This document shows positions 1 through 12,291 of a stretch of DNA of 64,000 nt, one piece after another. The notes beneath the pieces are model-generated. The model searched no databases, had not been told where the DNA came from, and saw nothing but the letters and a program-made list of their open reading frames with translations. The DNA lies in assembly GCA_028671895.1 (NCBI GenBank), contig JAPMAC010000231.1, positions 14,224,001 through 14,288,000 of the forward strand, in the 5' to 3' direction. The stretch comes from Oenanthe sinensis. Its lineage: Eukaryota; Streptophyta; Magnoliopsida; Apiales; Apiaceae. The translations under genes and the position numbers were made by a program. Each line of letters starts with the position of its first letter. Position 1 is the first letter of the stretch.

Positions 1-560
1 AGGGTCACACATAAGGAACACTTGAAGGAGAATTAATAGTAATTCAAATTTATTTTGGATATTAATTAAGTTAGACTTAATTAATAAAATTAGAAATTTT
101 AATTCATTTATAATTCGAATTATATTTTAATATTAATTAAGTTATTTAAAATAAAATTTGAATTTTAAATAAATTAATTAAATATAAGGCCTAATAAGAT
201 GACGGGCTAAAAGGCTTGTTTATTTCCTCTATAAATACATCTCTTTCTCTAGGAGTTAACCTAATCCAGTTTTGGGAAAACCGTAGCCGCATAGAGAAAG
301 AGAGATAGAGGTTGAGAGAAACAACTTGGGTGCTAGTACATCCTTCCTCTTTCAAAGATCAAGTATTCGTGTGGATACCGTTAGAGTGTAGATCGCGTGC
401 TGCAGGATACGTGGTTATCAGACGAGCTTTGGACCTCCATAATCTCTATCTTTAATTCGGTAAATCTCTAAAAGGTAATACATCATGATCTCCGAATTAA
501 ATATTGTGTTTTCGCATGGATCTTACGGAGTGTTTCACAAACGATATGTGTTTTCTGACT
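1..560 (+). repeat. LTR-like left end of copia remnant A
   Basis: This AT-rich stretch lies upstream of a broken copia gag on the same strand. It has a TATA-like box (tataaata, 230-237), followed by a leader-like segment with pyrimidine and purine runs and a more GC-balanced stretch around 360-440, which looks like the R-U5 part of an LTR. The element probably starts left of the window, so no TG start or target-site duplication can be seen. No clear primer-binding site was found, and the right edge is approximate. The second LTR is absent because the element breaks off at 3236. Confidence 0.45.
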
Positions 561-1919
561 GGAATCGTGCCACTGAGCAATACTGACAAAGCCAGCTTGG
601 CGTCTGTAAGCCATTCGATGTCGGCACAGGCCCCCAAATGATGATTTATTATTTACTGAAATTCAATTGATTTCCTAAAATTTCAAAATTTGTTATATAT
701 AATTATATGATATGTTTATATAATCTAAGATATATTACGTGTTATGTGATAACATGGTGGATGGTTATGGCCTAAAGACCCATAGCATAGAGATTTTGAT
801 TTATGGTTTTGGTTTCTAAATACGACTTGCATGTCGTTTATTCATTGTAATTTAATTATCTCGAATGTAACTCGAGTTCCTCTTGTAATTTCATTAGAAT
901 AGTTTTGTTTCAATATTCAATGTAATTTTCAATGAAGGCTTGCAAGCAAGGAGGTGATACAAAAAGAGGATGATGGAGCAATGAAGAAAGAAGACATGTA
1001 ATAAATAGTATTTTAAAACTACTGTAGATTGACTTTGATTTTTCCATTTGCTTGGAAAGATCACATAGGATGAGGTCTTAACCAAACACTTATTTTATGC
1101 ACATTACATATATGTATATGATTGCATGTATTGGTATTTTATGAAACACGGTATTAAATATGTATTTTCTTTTTCTAACATCGGGAGATTTTTTCAAAAG
1201 TGGATTATTAGTTTAATTCATAAGGAAGTCGGTTTTTAAGAGAGACCGCTTGTGACTTCTCCGACGACCTGGAAATCAATCCATTGACAAATATTGAAAT
1301 GCATTATTTGATCAAGGAAAAATTGAGGATCTCTGATCATTCATATAAACATTAAAATCCCTAAATATATATTAAGTTAATCGGATGCCTTCCAATGTTT
1401 AATACTCGTCAAGATCTAGATTGAGAATGAGTGGGTTTGCCAAAACAAGTTGCTCTTATCAGTCATGGGAAGACGTGATAAGTAAGTATATTTAGTTTGT
1501 TGAAATATTGGGTCTAACTTAACTAAATCATCACAATAGGATTGTGGGTTTAGAGGCATAAAGTTTGGTGAGATTTATTGGATAAATGTTTACAAAGGGT
1601 TGTTCCACCAAACTTTCCAAGAGTTATATTTCATATAATCGACAAATGTTGTCTACCTAAATATTCGTGTTTTGGGTGTATTACCCGAAGCTATCTTAAA
1701 ACATGGATGAAATATGGATCTCGGCTCACTAGAAATATTTAAAGAAATGTTTTTCGAATTAATAATTAGAGCTATTGATTTGAAGAAAATAGTGGGAGAT
1801 ATATATTATGAATGTATGTGATAATCATTTAAACATAATTAATATTAAATCTGCAATCTAGTTTATTTTATACAATTTAATATTATAGATATCAAATGAT
1901 AAACATAAATAACTTCTCT
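561..1919 (+). other. Non-coding leader of copia remnant A; no gene seen
   Basis: About 1.4 kb between the LTR-like region and the gag start. It is AT-rich, has many stops in all frames and contains no domain that I recognise. Short open stretches here have no family resemblance and look like chance. Its position suggests the untranslated leader of element A. Confidence 0.4.
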
Positions 1920-2515
1920 ATGCGATCAGTTCTTGAAAAGGACAAGTTGACGAGAATAAATTTCCTCGACTAACATAGGAGCTTGAGGATTTTCCTCGGG
2001 CACCACGATGTTAGACAAATCTCTTACCCTGCTCTTAAAGCTTATAATGTAACATGTGCAAATCATAGTGCTTATTGGAAGCAAATTGATGTTGCGACTG
2101 ATATTTCATATCTAATACATGCAACTATGAGTGTTGAGCTTAATAAGCAACATGAGCATATAGATGCTTGTGAGATGATTGAGCACCCTCAAAGGATATT
2201 TGAGCGACAGACTCTTCAAGATATATTTGACAATTAAAGGGCACTATACACTTACAAGTAGGGAGAGTGAGACCCAATTACACTACATGTTCTAAAGACT
2301 ATAAGGTATAATGAGTACATTAACATTTTGGGTTTCCAGATTGGTCTGGAGGCTCACCTAGATTTGATCTTACAATCTCTGGACAACAAATATTCTTAGT
2401 TTGTTATGAATAACAAAATGAATGAGATTGGTGAAACACCTATTGAGTTGCTAAGCATGTTGAGAACTGTTGAAAGCAATATGATAAATGCATGAACTAC
2501 TATTATAATGATGGT
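1920..2515 (+). pseudogene. Broken copia gag (capsid region) of remnant A
   Basis: An ATG at 1920 opens a frame starting MRSVLEKDKL, the usual opening of a large group of plant copia Gag proteins (UBN2/gag-polypeptide type), which form the virus-like particle that packages element RNA. The longest open part (about 1983-2237) includes ISYLIHATMSVEL and KQHEHIDACEMIEH, both typical of the capsid domain. Further in-frame segments (GFQIGLEAHLDLILQSL, then FVMNNKMNEIGETPIELLSM) continue the same domain. At least five stop codons interrupt it, beginning about 17 codons after the ATG. The zinc knuckle and integrase start follow on the same strand. Dead copy; family assignment is firm, lineage is not. 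Confidence 0.7.
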
Positions 2516-3236
2516 AAACATAGGGAATACAAAAGAGAAAGGAAAATAGAAAGGCAAGGAGAAAATTTGATTTAGTTTCCTTGTCAAACCAAAGTCCAAT
2601 TCTAAAACAGGCTCTAAAATCTAAATGAGGTGTTGACAAAGAAGACGATTATCGCTTCTATGAAAAATCGGGGGATTGGAAATTAAACTGTCATACTTAT
2701 TTGGAAGATCCGAACAAGATGATCAGTAAGGGTCAATCTTCGAGTATCAGGTTGGAATTGGAGTAAAGGTAGTTTCTCTGGTTGGAGGAACTCGTTACTT
2801 AACTTTTGGCCTTCAAGGAAAATTTAGAACTTGATAATTGTTATAACATGCTTGCAATTAGCAGAGACATTATATTAGTTTCTTGTTTGGACAAGAAAGA
2901 CTTTTTCATTTTAATTAAATAACAATATTTGTTTTTTCTATTTCGATGACGAGGCTTATAGTGTTGCACAAGTAGTTAACAATTTATATGTGCTAAAGTG
3001 ACTCAAATGAAACATTACCTTTGGCACTATCGTTGAGGCCATATTAACGAGAAACACATTTCCAGAATACATAAGGATCCATTCTTAGATAAGTTTGATT
3101 ATGAATTATACAAAAGGATGCGAATCTTAGTTTATTTGGCAAAATGACTAAAACTCCTTTTATCGGACATGGTGAAAGGGTCACTGAACGAGTATGACTT
3201 ATACATAATGATATATGTTGTCATATGCGTACGATG
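2516..3236 (+). pseudogene. Remnant A: decayed zinc knuckle, protease region and start of integrase
   Basis: At 2650-2710 the frame reads YRFYEKSGDWKLNCHTYLED, a decayed CCHC zinc knuckle in which the first two cysteines are lost. From about 3009 it reads HYLWHYR, a stop, then GHINEKHISRIHKDPFLDKF, the GAG_pre-integrase zinc-binding domain before the copia integrase core, followed around 3190-3230 by a LIHNDICCHMRTMT-like segment where the first catalytic Asp lies. Frameshifts and stops are frequent. At about 3236 the sequence switches to an unrelated copia fragment in the opposite orientation, so the rest of integrase, RT and RNase H are missing. Confidence 0.6.
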
Positions 3237-4337
3237 ACAAAAGTTCTGTCTTTCAAACTGATTGATTTCATCTTGCATAGCAATCACCCAATCTAGATCT
3301 TCAAGAGCATCTTTAACCTTTTTAGGTTCTTCTTCTGATAGAATCCCAGAAAATAGACATTGATTTCCAATTGCTCTTCTGGTCCTTACTCCACTGTCGT
3401 GTTCACCAATAATTAATTCAAAGGGATGATTTCTATTCCATACCCTTTGTCTAGGTAAATTAACCCTTGTTGATTGACCTTCTTCATAACTGTGTTGGGA
3501 GTGACCTGGAGATCTTTCTTGTCCTCCCCCTAATATTGATTCCGAAATGATTTGACAATCCACCAATTGAGATAGCAGGTTCAGTAATAGACTGATGTTG
3601 TGAAACTGTCTATGATTGTGACTCTGTGGCATTGCCAACACTTCCACTACTTTGCTCTGGATTATCAACTTCTGTATGTACATGACTACTAGTAGCAGCT
3701 TCAAGTTCGTCTTCATCCCCTAAGTAGTATTCTGATAGATTTTCAAATTCCAGGGATTCAGAATTTTTATCCTTTTGAAGACTTAGGAGTTTGGTGTCGT
3801 CGAACATTACATTAAGGCTTTCAATGACCTTATGATGTTCAATCACATATACCCTGTAGACTTTCGATTCAAGTGAGTAGCCAAGGAAAATTCTTTCCTC
3901 TGCTTTAGCATCAAACTTGAGCAGATGTTCATCTTTCAATAAATAACATTTTCCTCTGAACACATGAAAAAGTACTTCAGTGTCAGTTTCATGTTGGCCA
4001 TTATCTCACATGGAGTCTTTTCAAAGTCCTTGTTAATCAGGGTCCTATTTTGGGTGTAACAAGTTGTACTGACTGCCTCGGCCCAGAAATACGTAGGTAG
4101 CTTTGAGTGACATAACATAGTCCTTGCTCCTTCAATCAAATTCTTATTCTTTATTTCTACCACTCCATTTTGTTGAGGGGTTCTCGGGGCTGAGTATTGT
4201 CATGATATACCTTTCTCAGTGCACAAGTCACTTAGAACTGCATTTCTGAATTCAGTTCCATTATTTGTTCTAATCGTCCGCACATGCAATTCAGCTTCTA
4301 ATTCAACCTTATTGATGTGATCAATAACCATTTGAGG
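3237..4337 (-). pseudogene. Fragment B: copia integrase core to start of RT
   Basis: Read right to left, this encodes the second half of a copia integrase (RTIRTNNGTEFRN, then [16 protein letters not shown], then [19 protein letters not shown]), the integrase C-terminal region (AEERIFLGYSLESKVYRVY) and the entry to reverse transcriptase (DLDWVIAMQDEINQFERQ). The integrase step inserts element cDNA into the chromosome. The second catalytic Asp is replaced by Asn (RTNNG), and there is at least one frameshift near 3700 and one stop near 4195. The protein resembles the SIRE-type elements E-G more than remnant A. It is cut at 4337 by the LTR of element C and at 3236 by remnant A. Confidence 0.7.
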
Positions 4338-7132
4338 TGTGGCACCCCCAGACCCCGGGTCAGATATACAGGTCACCATGGTCCAATTTCCAACAAATCA
4401 TGCATAACACTTTAATCAACAAGATAATAAAATAGTAACACTGACCCCCTCAACAATAACAACACAACTCAAGCCATAGTCTTAGGAAATAAAATACTAT
4501 AATCAACAGATATTAAGTTATCAATGATTACAATCCTATAATACATTACACCAGTTTATGTCACCAATAACAACTTCTACATGAAACTGTATTGGTAACT
4601 CAAAAGTTATTTATTTACATAGTTAACATAGGTTATACTTATAAATAAGTCTAACCAACAATAACTGGAACCCTATCCAGCTGATCATCTCTACCTCGGG
4701 GATGGTAGACAACCACCATTCATAAGGGGCCCTTCCCCTTGAGCTCTTTTGCATTGTCCTGTATATATGAACCATCTCTCCTACCTATTGTGTTTAGAAT
4801 TTATAAACAAGCAAGGATGAGCTACTATAGCCCATCAATAACTCCAGCTATAATATTAGTTAAATAATACAAGCAATAGAACTCAATGTAAAAGATAATA
4901 TAAAATCTGTAATTTACAATACACCAAAGGTTTGAAATAAGTAAGCAATTCGAGATATTACTAAGCACATCGTAAGAATTCTCAAACTCTCACCAACACT
5001 ATCGATAACTCAGTGCCTAGGCCTTCATTACAGTGTTGATGTCAATTTCTAGATTGGAAAGATGGACTATATGTTAGAGTAAACAATCATGGCAATGCAG
5101 GACGATGATCAATCGCCCACAAGTGCCTCACCGAGGAACATCTCTGTTTTTCTACTAGTAGATGGGTGGTCCTTCTCTGATCACACCATGACCGCTTTTG
5201 AGCCAATGTGCCTTGAAAGCACGTCGAATTTCACCAATACTCCAGTCTGATTTGAAGAAAGATATTAACTTGTGTAGAAGGAATTGATATTCAGGTTCCA
5301 GAATACGCCTCATTCTCTTTTAAGATTTCAACACCAGATGATTGATTAACTCCCAGAATTATGTGGAAGTAATCTTACACATGCACATTGACTTTAGTCA
5401 ACCGATCTCTATTTGATAACGTACATCATTGACATAATTTTCAAATGAACACGACCGATGAGTTGTTTTAAAATCATCGAAGTCCCTATAAGGGGAATAC
5501 ATCTAGAATAGAGTGATATATTACTCTCTATCACGCTAGTATACCTATATGGGAAGAATGTTAAATTATTTATTCGTTCCCTAGTGCTGAAGGGTTAACT
5601 CAAAATGACTGTAGAATAGCTAAATCATTTTTAGAAAATTTCAATTCATTTAGGAATAATTTTAAATGAATTTCGAATACTCTAAATATTTTTCTAAAGG
5701 TCAAATAATAATTAAATAATACTTAAGGGTCCTTAAATAATATTTAACTGATTTTTAAAAGTTTAAAGAATAATTATAAGTATTTAATAAATATTTAAAT
5801 AATATTTAATCTCTCATTAAATAATATTTAAATAATTGAGTAAAATTTTAAAGACTTAAAGGATATTTAACAAAATATTTATCTAATATTTGTGAATATC
5901 CAAAATATCTCCGAAGAAAAGTTCTCCGGATTCTATTGACAAAACGTCAAAAACAAATAAGTTAACTTCCGGTCAAAAACTCGAGTACGGAATATTTACT
6001 CGTCTCTTAGAACAATTAGTCACTCTTTACTTATACATACTCTAACCCTAAAGGATTACAGAGTTGATAAGTTAATAAAATTATGAATAGTAAACTGTAC
6101 AGACATAAATGTATGTTTGTAAGAAAACACATTCCCAAAACACAACAGAACCTCTTTATGCAACAGTATTTGTCAAAAGGTAAAAAGGTTCGAAAACTTG
6201 CCTGGAACGTCTTGGAATAGGTGCAAGCCTCAGGGTTGATGTAAATCTTCGTTTTAAGCTATTGAACACAAAGAACGAGCAAGATTCGAGCAAGCTATGG
6301 AATTTTCCTCTTCAAAATGAAGTTCTCTGCCCCTTCATGTTCTTCAATGGTGGAGAGCTGATTTTTGCTAAGAGATGTGGTGGGAAAAGAAAGAAAGGGT
6401 TCAGGGTTTTTAAGTGGTTCACGTAACCGTTTTCGCGGTAGTTCGTGAAACTTTCTTGCGATGTTTTAATCCCCCGTTCTCATATTTAATTCCTCTATAA
6501 ACTTTAAGTTTTTAAATCATAATTTCACCTTTTGTAGTTCCATTATGAGGTACAATGATTAATTTAATAATCATTAATCGTTCCGGGAATTTACGTGACT
6601 TGTTATCCATCGAAAACACTATTCACTCTTACTGTCATTCAATCTCTGTTTTAACATCTGTGAGGACTCCAAATATAATTATTCTATGATTATATATATA
6701 ATTCTCATGACTTCATTAACAATCATTAATTATCCCATGAATTAATACAATGCTTAACTCACTGAAACACTATTCACCTCAGAAATTCCTTAACTCCGTT
6801 TTAATGTACGGGAAGATTTTAAATCTAATCTCTTGGACATCAATTCTCTTAAGAAGTCTTACATATATCTTATATGTTAATTAAGAAAAATATGTATTAC
6901 GAGAAATCCTCAAGTTATATGCCTCCGAAATCTCATGGAACCTATATACACCTCAATATCTTATTCTGTACAAAACTAGTAGCAGAATTGAAATTTTTCG
7001 AAAACTAACGTGATTTACATTCACTTATTTGTTATGTATAATATTAATACAACTCCAGAATTTTAAGTTTCTGACATAAAAATATTCACTATTCATCAAA
7101 ATTTACAGGGCCCTAAAATTAGGGTTATTACA
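4338..7132 (-). repeat. 3' LTR of element C
   Basis: A 2795-bp LTR. On the minus strand it starts TGTAATAACCCTAA next to the polypurine tract and ends GGGGGTGCCACA at 4338. It aligns along its length with 13147-15718, with many scattered differences (several per cent by eye), so the insertion is old. The stretch 5560-5900 is rich in AAATAATATTTAA-like repeats. No protein gene is inside; short open frames here recur in the other LTR and have no family resemblance. Confidence 0.85.
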
Positions 7133-7147
7133 CTCTTCCCTCCTTAC
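7133..7147 (-). other. Polypurine tract of element C
   Basis: On the minus strand the sequence GTAAGGAGGGAAGAG lies directly before the 3' LTR start (TGTAATAACCC). This is the expected primer site for plus-strand DNA synthesis and fixes the LTR boundary at 7132/7133. Confidence 0.75.
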
Positions 7148-8560
7148 AAGGATTCTGTCCCGGAATCTAATTTAAAACAAATGAGGGTATTTCTATAACA
7201 TTACTCTCTATAATTCCCATGTCGATTGTTCGACCTTTTGGTTTATCCATAATATCCTTACTAGCTTGACAACCTTGTTTCTCAGAATTTATTCTTTTTT
7301 GTTGAGAATCTCTACTGGTTGCTCTACGTAAGACAAGTCGGGTTGGGTTTCTACTTGCTTGTACTCTATCACATGCCTTGAGTCTGCATTATATTGCCGC
7401 AACATAGACATATGAAACACGTTATGCATTTGTTGTAGGTTGGGAGGCAGGGGTAATTCATAAACTACATTTCCAACGCGCTTTAGGATTTCGAACGGTC
7501 CAATAAATCTTGGGCTTAGCTTCCCTTTCTTACCGAACCTCATCAATCCTTTCCACAGGCTTAGCACTAAGTCTCCTACCTCGTACTCTCTATCTTTTCT
7601 GGCCCGGTCTGCATACTTACGCTGTCTGTCTTGGGCTGCTACCAATCGCTTCTTAATAAGGTCAATTGTCTCCTTAGTTTGTTGAACCAAGTGGGGTCCT
7701 AAAATTTTTTGTTTGCCAACTTCTTCTCAACATAGGAGAGATATGCAGTTTCTTCCATATAAGGCTTCGTAAGGAGGCATTCCTATATTTGTGTGGTAAC
7801 TGTTATTGTAGGAAAACTCAATCAGCGGTAGATGATCATCTCAACTCCCTTTGAAATCTATTGCACAGACTCTTTGCATATCCTCAATCGTCTGGATGGT
7901 TCTCTCACTCTGACCGTCGGTTTGGGGGTGATAAGCAGTAGTCATGTTTAACTTAGTCCTTAAACAGTCTTGAAAGCTTCTCCAAAATCTAGAATTAAAT
8001 CTTGGATCTCGATATGAAACAATGCTCACTAGAACTCCATGCCTAACCACTATCTCCTTCAAGTACAACTCTTCTAATCGGTCAATTGTGTATCTTTCAT
8101 TGATTGGGAGGAAATGTGTTCACTTAGTTACTCGGTCTAGTATAACCCATATAGCATCGTGGTTCGTTTTGGTTCTGGATAGCCTTACTAGGAAATCCAT
8201 CACAATATGCTCCCATTTCCATTCTGGAATTTCTAAGGGTTGTAAAAGTCCGCTTGGTCTCTGGTGTTCCGCTTTCACTCTTTGTCAAGTTAGGCATTTA
8301 CTTACCCACTTGGCCACATCTCTTTTCATATTCAGCCACCAGTAGTACTCCCTTAGATCTCTATACATTTTAGTGCTCCCAGGGTGAATTAAAAATCTAG
8401 AGTTATGTTCTTCATGAAAAATCTCGTTCTTAAGCTCTTGGTCATTTGGAATCCAAATTCTATTTATGAATATCAGGATCCCTTTTTCGTCTCTTACACA
8501 CCTTTGCTCATCTTCAATTATCTTTTCTCCTAGTTCCTCCCTCATTTTCTTTTGACATAT
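7148..8560 (-). pseudogene. Element C integrase with chromodomain
   Basis: The piece at 8545-8285 carries the zinc-binding N-terminus (FLIHPGSTKMYRDLREYYWW and a KCLT end). 8068-7841 carries part of the catalytic core (DPRFNSRFWRSFQ, TAYHPQTDGQSERTIQ with the catalytic Glu). 7690-7289 carries the DNA-binding C-terminal region (YEVGDLVLSL, GPFEILKRVGNVVYEL) and runs into a chromodomain (EILNKKE, stop, ILRNKVVKLVRI, STWELES). A chromodomain is thought to guide integration to modified chromatin. The first chromodomain stop is at about 7289-7291. There are frame breaks between 8285 and 8068 and between 7841 and 7690. Confidence 0.75.
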
Positions 8561-10330
8561 CTTTATTTTCTCGATCAGTCGAGTTGAATTCGAATTTTAA
8601 AAGGTGTCTCAGTCCCTTCTGCTGGTAATTTCACTTCTATCTCCATTCGCTCAAACTCTCACATTAACTCTTCCGAAGACACCAACATCTTCAGTCGTTC
8701 CTTCCTACTCAAAGTGTCGACCACCACATTGGCCTTGCCAGGATGATAGTTTATCGAACAATCGTATTACTTAATCAGCTCTAGCCATCTTCTCTGTCTC
8801 ATGTTCAGCTCTTTCTGGGTAAAGATATACGTAATGCTCTTATGATCTGTGTAAATCTCGCAGTTTTCTCCATACAGGTAGTGCCTCCATATTTTCAACG
8901 TAAAAACTATTGCGGCCAATTCTAAGTCATGGGTAGGATACCTAACTTCATACTCCTTCAGTTGTCTGGACGCATATGCGATCACCTTGCCATACTGCAT
9001 CAGCACATAGCCCAATCCTTTATGTGGTGCGTCACTCTAAATCACAAAATCTCCTTTTTCATCAGGAAGTGCCATCACGGGGGCTGTCACTATCCTATTA
9101 TTTAGCTCTTGAAAGCTTTGTTCACATTTCTCCGTTCATACAAATTTCTCAGTCCTGCTAGTAAGTCTGGTTAACGGGGTCTTTATCTTAGCAAAATCCT
9201 GGACAAACCTCTTATAGTAATCTGTTAACCCCACAAAATTTCTGACTTCAGTCGGTGTGGTCGGCCGTTCCCAATTTGAAACAGCTTCTATCTTAGCGGG
9301 GTCAACCAACACTCCCTCGCTACTTATAACATGACCTAAAAATTGTACTTCCTTTAGCCAAAATTCGCACTTTGAGAATTTAGCATATAACTCCTCTTTC
9401 CTCAATATCTCTAACACTATCCTTAGATGTTCTGCATGTTCTCCCTCTGTCCTTGAATAGACCAATATATCATCTATAAAGACTAGGACACACTTGTCCA
9501 AATACTTCTTAAAAACTCGGTTTAGTAAATCCATAAAAGCGACCGATGCATTGGTTAATCCAAATGACATCACCAAAAACTCATAATGTCCATATTTAGT
9601 GTGGAACACTGTCTTCGGCATATCCTCCGGTTTAATCTTTAGTTAGTGATATCCGGTTCTCAGGCCAATCTTCGAAAAGTGGACCGCGCCTTTTAACTAG
9701 TAAAATAAATCGTCTATCATTGGCAGTGGGTACTTGTTCTTAATGGTCAGTTTATTTAGCTCTCGGTAATCGATACATAATCTCATGCTGCCGTCCTTCT
9801 TCTTTACAAACAACACGGGTGCACCCCAAGGTGACACGTTAGGTCTTATCATTCCTTTCTCCAATAATTCCTGCAACTGGGTGGATAATTCCTTCATCTC
9901 GATAGGAGCTAGCCTGTATGGGGCCTTGGAAATTGGCGCGGTCCCTGGTACTAAGTCTATAGAAAATTCTACTTCTCGGTCGGGTGATAATCCTGGAAGG
10001 TTCTTTGGGAACACATCTTCAAATTCGTTGACTACTGAGATATTCTTTAAGTCGGGTAATCCCTTTTCTGTATCTATCACATAGGCTAGATAAGCCTCAC
10101 ACCCATGGCGCATAAATCTATTCATCTGGATCCTAGTTAGGAACTTTTTGGTCTGTCGTTGTCTTTTAAATACAATCTCTTTATCCTCTGTTATCTTTAG
10201 CTTAATCTTCTTTCCATTGCAATCAATATGTGTTTCATTACTTGATAGCCAATTCATCCCTAATATGACGTCAAATTCTCCTAGCTTAAAAGGAATTAGT
10301 CTGCATAAAAGCATCGTCCTTCTAATTCTA
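8561..10330 (-). pseudogene. Element C reverse transcriptase and RNase H
   Basis: The RT opens at about 10070 ([55 protein letters not shown]) and continues in the same frame to the palm motif [18 protein letters not shown] at about 9480-9450. RNase H follows ([40 protein letters not shown]). Together they copy element RNA to DNA. RT and RNase H share one frame, interrupted by stops at 9697, about 9650, 9136 and about 9040; a frameshift separates them from the integrase. The catalytic Asp pair of RT is intact, so the lesions are secondary decay rather than an ancient loss. Confidence 0.8.
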
Positions 10331-11807
10331 GCTCACACTTCATATGTATTTGGTAAATAGGGATAATTTCTCGATTGGCTATTTCTACTCGTAAAGGTTC
10401 TCATAAAGACTTTGCCCTAATATGCAATTTATAGGCAAAATATTGAGATATGAAAGACTTCGTAGCTCCAGAATCAAATAAAACATTAGCACGGACGGAG
10501 TTGAATAATATTGTACCTGCAATCACATCCCTATTTTTCACGGCATTCTTCACAGACATATTAAAAGTCCTTGCAGTGGGTGATCTGTTAGAGGCGGTCG
10601 CGCTTTGTCTCGACATGGTCGGCTTAGGGGCTCTACAGTCGTTTAACAAGTGCCCTGGTTTCCCACAATTAAAGCAGATCGACGTTGCCCTGGTGCAGCT
10701 GTTTGCATAGTGTCCCAACTCGTTGCACTTGTAGCACCTTATGTCCTGAGGGTTGCAAGGCCCTATATGTCTTATTCTGCATGTCTTACAATCCGACAGT
10801 GGAGGTCTTGATTGGTTGGAGGGTGGTGCTCTGGTCTGCCTGTCGCCCTAGCCGACATTCCCACTCCTAGTCCTTTGGAATCCCGAGCTTCTACCAGTCT
10901 GAGATCCTTGTCCCTTGTTAAACTTATTAGGAACATTTATGCTAGTTGTACTTCATCTCTGGCTTTTCACTTTTCTCTTTTTTCCTTCTATCTCCTTCTG
11001 ACTCTGTTCGCTCCCTACCTCAACTATTGAAGCCTTTTGCACTAACATGGCATAGTCGGTCATTTTCAGTACCGCTACCCTATTTTGGATACACTATTTC
11101 AGTTCTTACTAAAACCTCTTCGCTCTTTTCTCGTTTGTATTCACAAAGTCAGGTACAAACCTCGACAACTCCACATATTTTGCTTCATACTCTGCAATCG
11201 ATAAATTCTCCTGCTTAAGTTCCAAAAAATTTAATTCCATTTGGCTTTTCATGTACCTCGGGAAATAGTTTTCCAGAAATAGATTGGAAAACATCTCCCA
11301 GGTCACTACTCATTCCCCTTCTAAGTTCTTCTTAGATTCCCACCAAAAGATTGCCTCCCCCTTCAGTAGGTAGGTGGTAAAAACCGTGTTTTATACTTCC
11401 TCAACTTGTAAAATCTCGAATGACTTCTCCATCTCCTTCAGCTAAGTCCTTGTTTCTACTGGGTCTGATGTCCCCTGGAATTCTGGTGGTCTTAGTGACT
11501 TAAAGGCTCTAAAGGAATTGGAAGTTGTAGCACGGGGAGCCCTTGGGGGTGGCCGATTCTGGATATTCAGCCTTAAGAGATTAATAAATTCATTCATTTG
11601 GTTTTGGCCCTGACCTTGGCCCTGCTCCTAGGTCTCTTCCTCATATTCTTCTTCCTCGTACCCTTCATCATCGTACTCATTATATTCATGATCCTCTGCA
11701 TCTTCCTTTTACGGATTTCTCTGATCCCTTCCCTCGATATTACTACCATGGGCATCATTATCCTCCCATCCCCTAGGGTGTAGCCTAGTGTTTCTCCTTG
11801 GTGGCAT
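10331..11807 (-). pseudogene. Element C gag and protease
   Basis: The start codon is at 11807-11805 and the protein opens MPPRRNTRLHPRGWED, a familiar chromovirus Gag start. An acidic Glu/Gln-rich stretch follows, then the retrotransposon gag domain (NFLELKQENLSIAEYEAKYV, SRFVPDFVNTNEKRAKRF). Three zinc knuckles lie at about 10800-10635: an irregular one, then CYKCNELGHYANSC and CFNCGKPGHLLNDC. The aspartic protease active site is VLFDSGATKSFIS at about 10470. The frame has several stops (for example at 11109) and shifts before RT. Gag forms the particle; the protease cuts the polyprotein. Confidence 0.78.
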
Positions 11808-12291
11808 TTTCTGGTAAAATTCAAAATAAACTTGGTTAATTAATCACTTAAGTTAAAACAATTTAAGGCTTCGCTACATCCCAAGAAGGGTATGTTCACC
11901 GGTTTAACACTACTATGAAACCGCGAAACATTAGTAATATGTATATATAAATGTTTCAAAACTATTTCTTAAATAAGGAGAAATCACCTCAGTCATTCAA
12001 ATATATTTTCTCATGCAATCGCCATAGCATAAATTTCTCAATTGTTTCACAGTGTTTATAATAATAAAGTAAACAAAATGGAAACTAACTTTAAACCGAT
12101 TGGAAAATATATACATCGTTTCTGGGTTACATCATATGTTTCACAAAAGTCTACTTATTTCAAAAGTAAAATGACTGCCTATCTTTTAGTCAGATGGGGA
12201 TGCTACTATGTGCAACTGAACAATCCCACAAAAATGGCACTACTATTATGGCCTAAATCAGCCCTAGAAGACAACTTTTACAACTACTATA

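Noticed and set aside
411..425. tggttatcagacgag as a primer-binding site of remnant A
   Set aside because: It resembles TGGTATCAGA but lies inside what looks like the U5 part, with an extra base, and no LTR end (…CA) stands before it.
894..1085. Small minus-strand frame in the leader of remnant A
   Set aside because: No homology, opposite to the element's strand, and short enough to arise by chance.
9785..11218. Plus-strand open frames over gag, protease and RT of element C
   Set aside because: Antisense to recognisable gag-pol domains on the minus strand, with no domain of their own.
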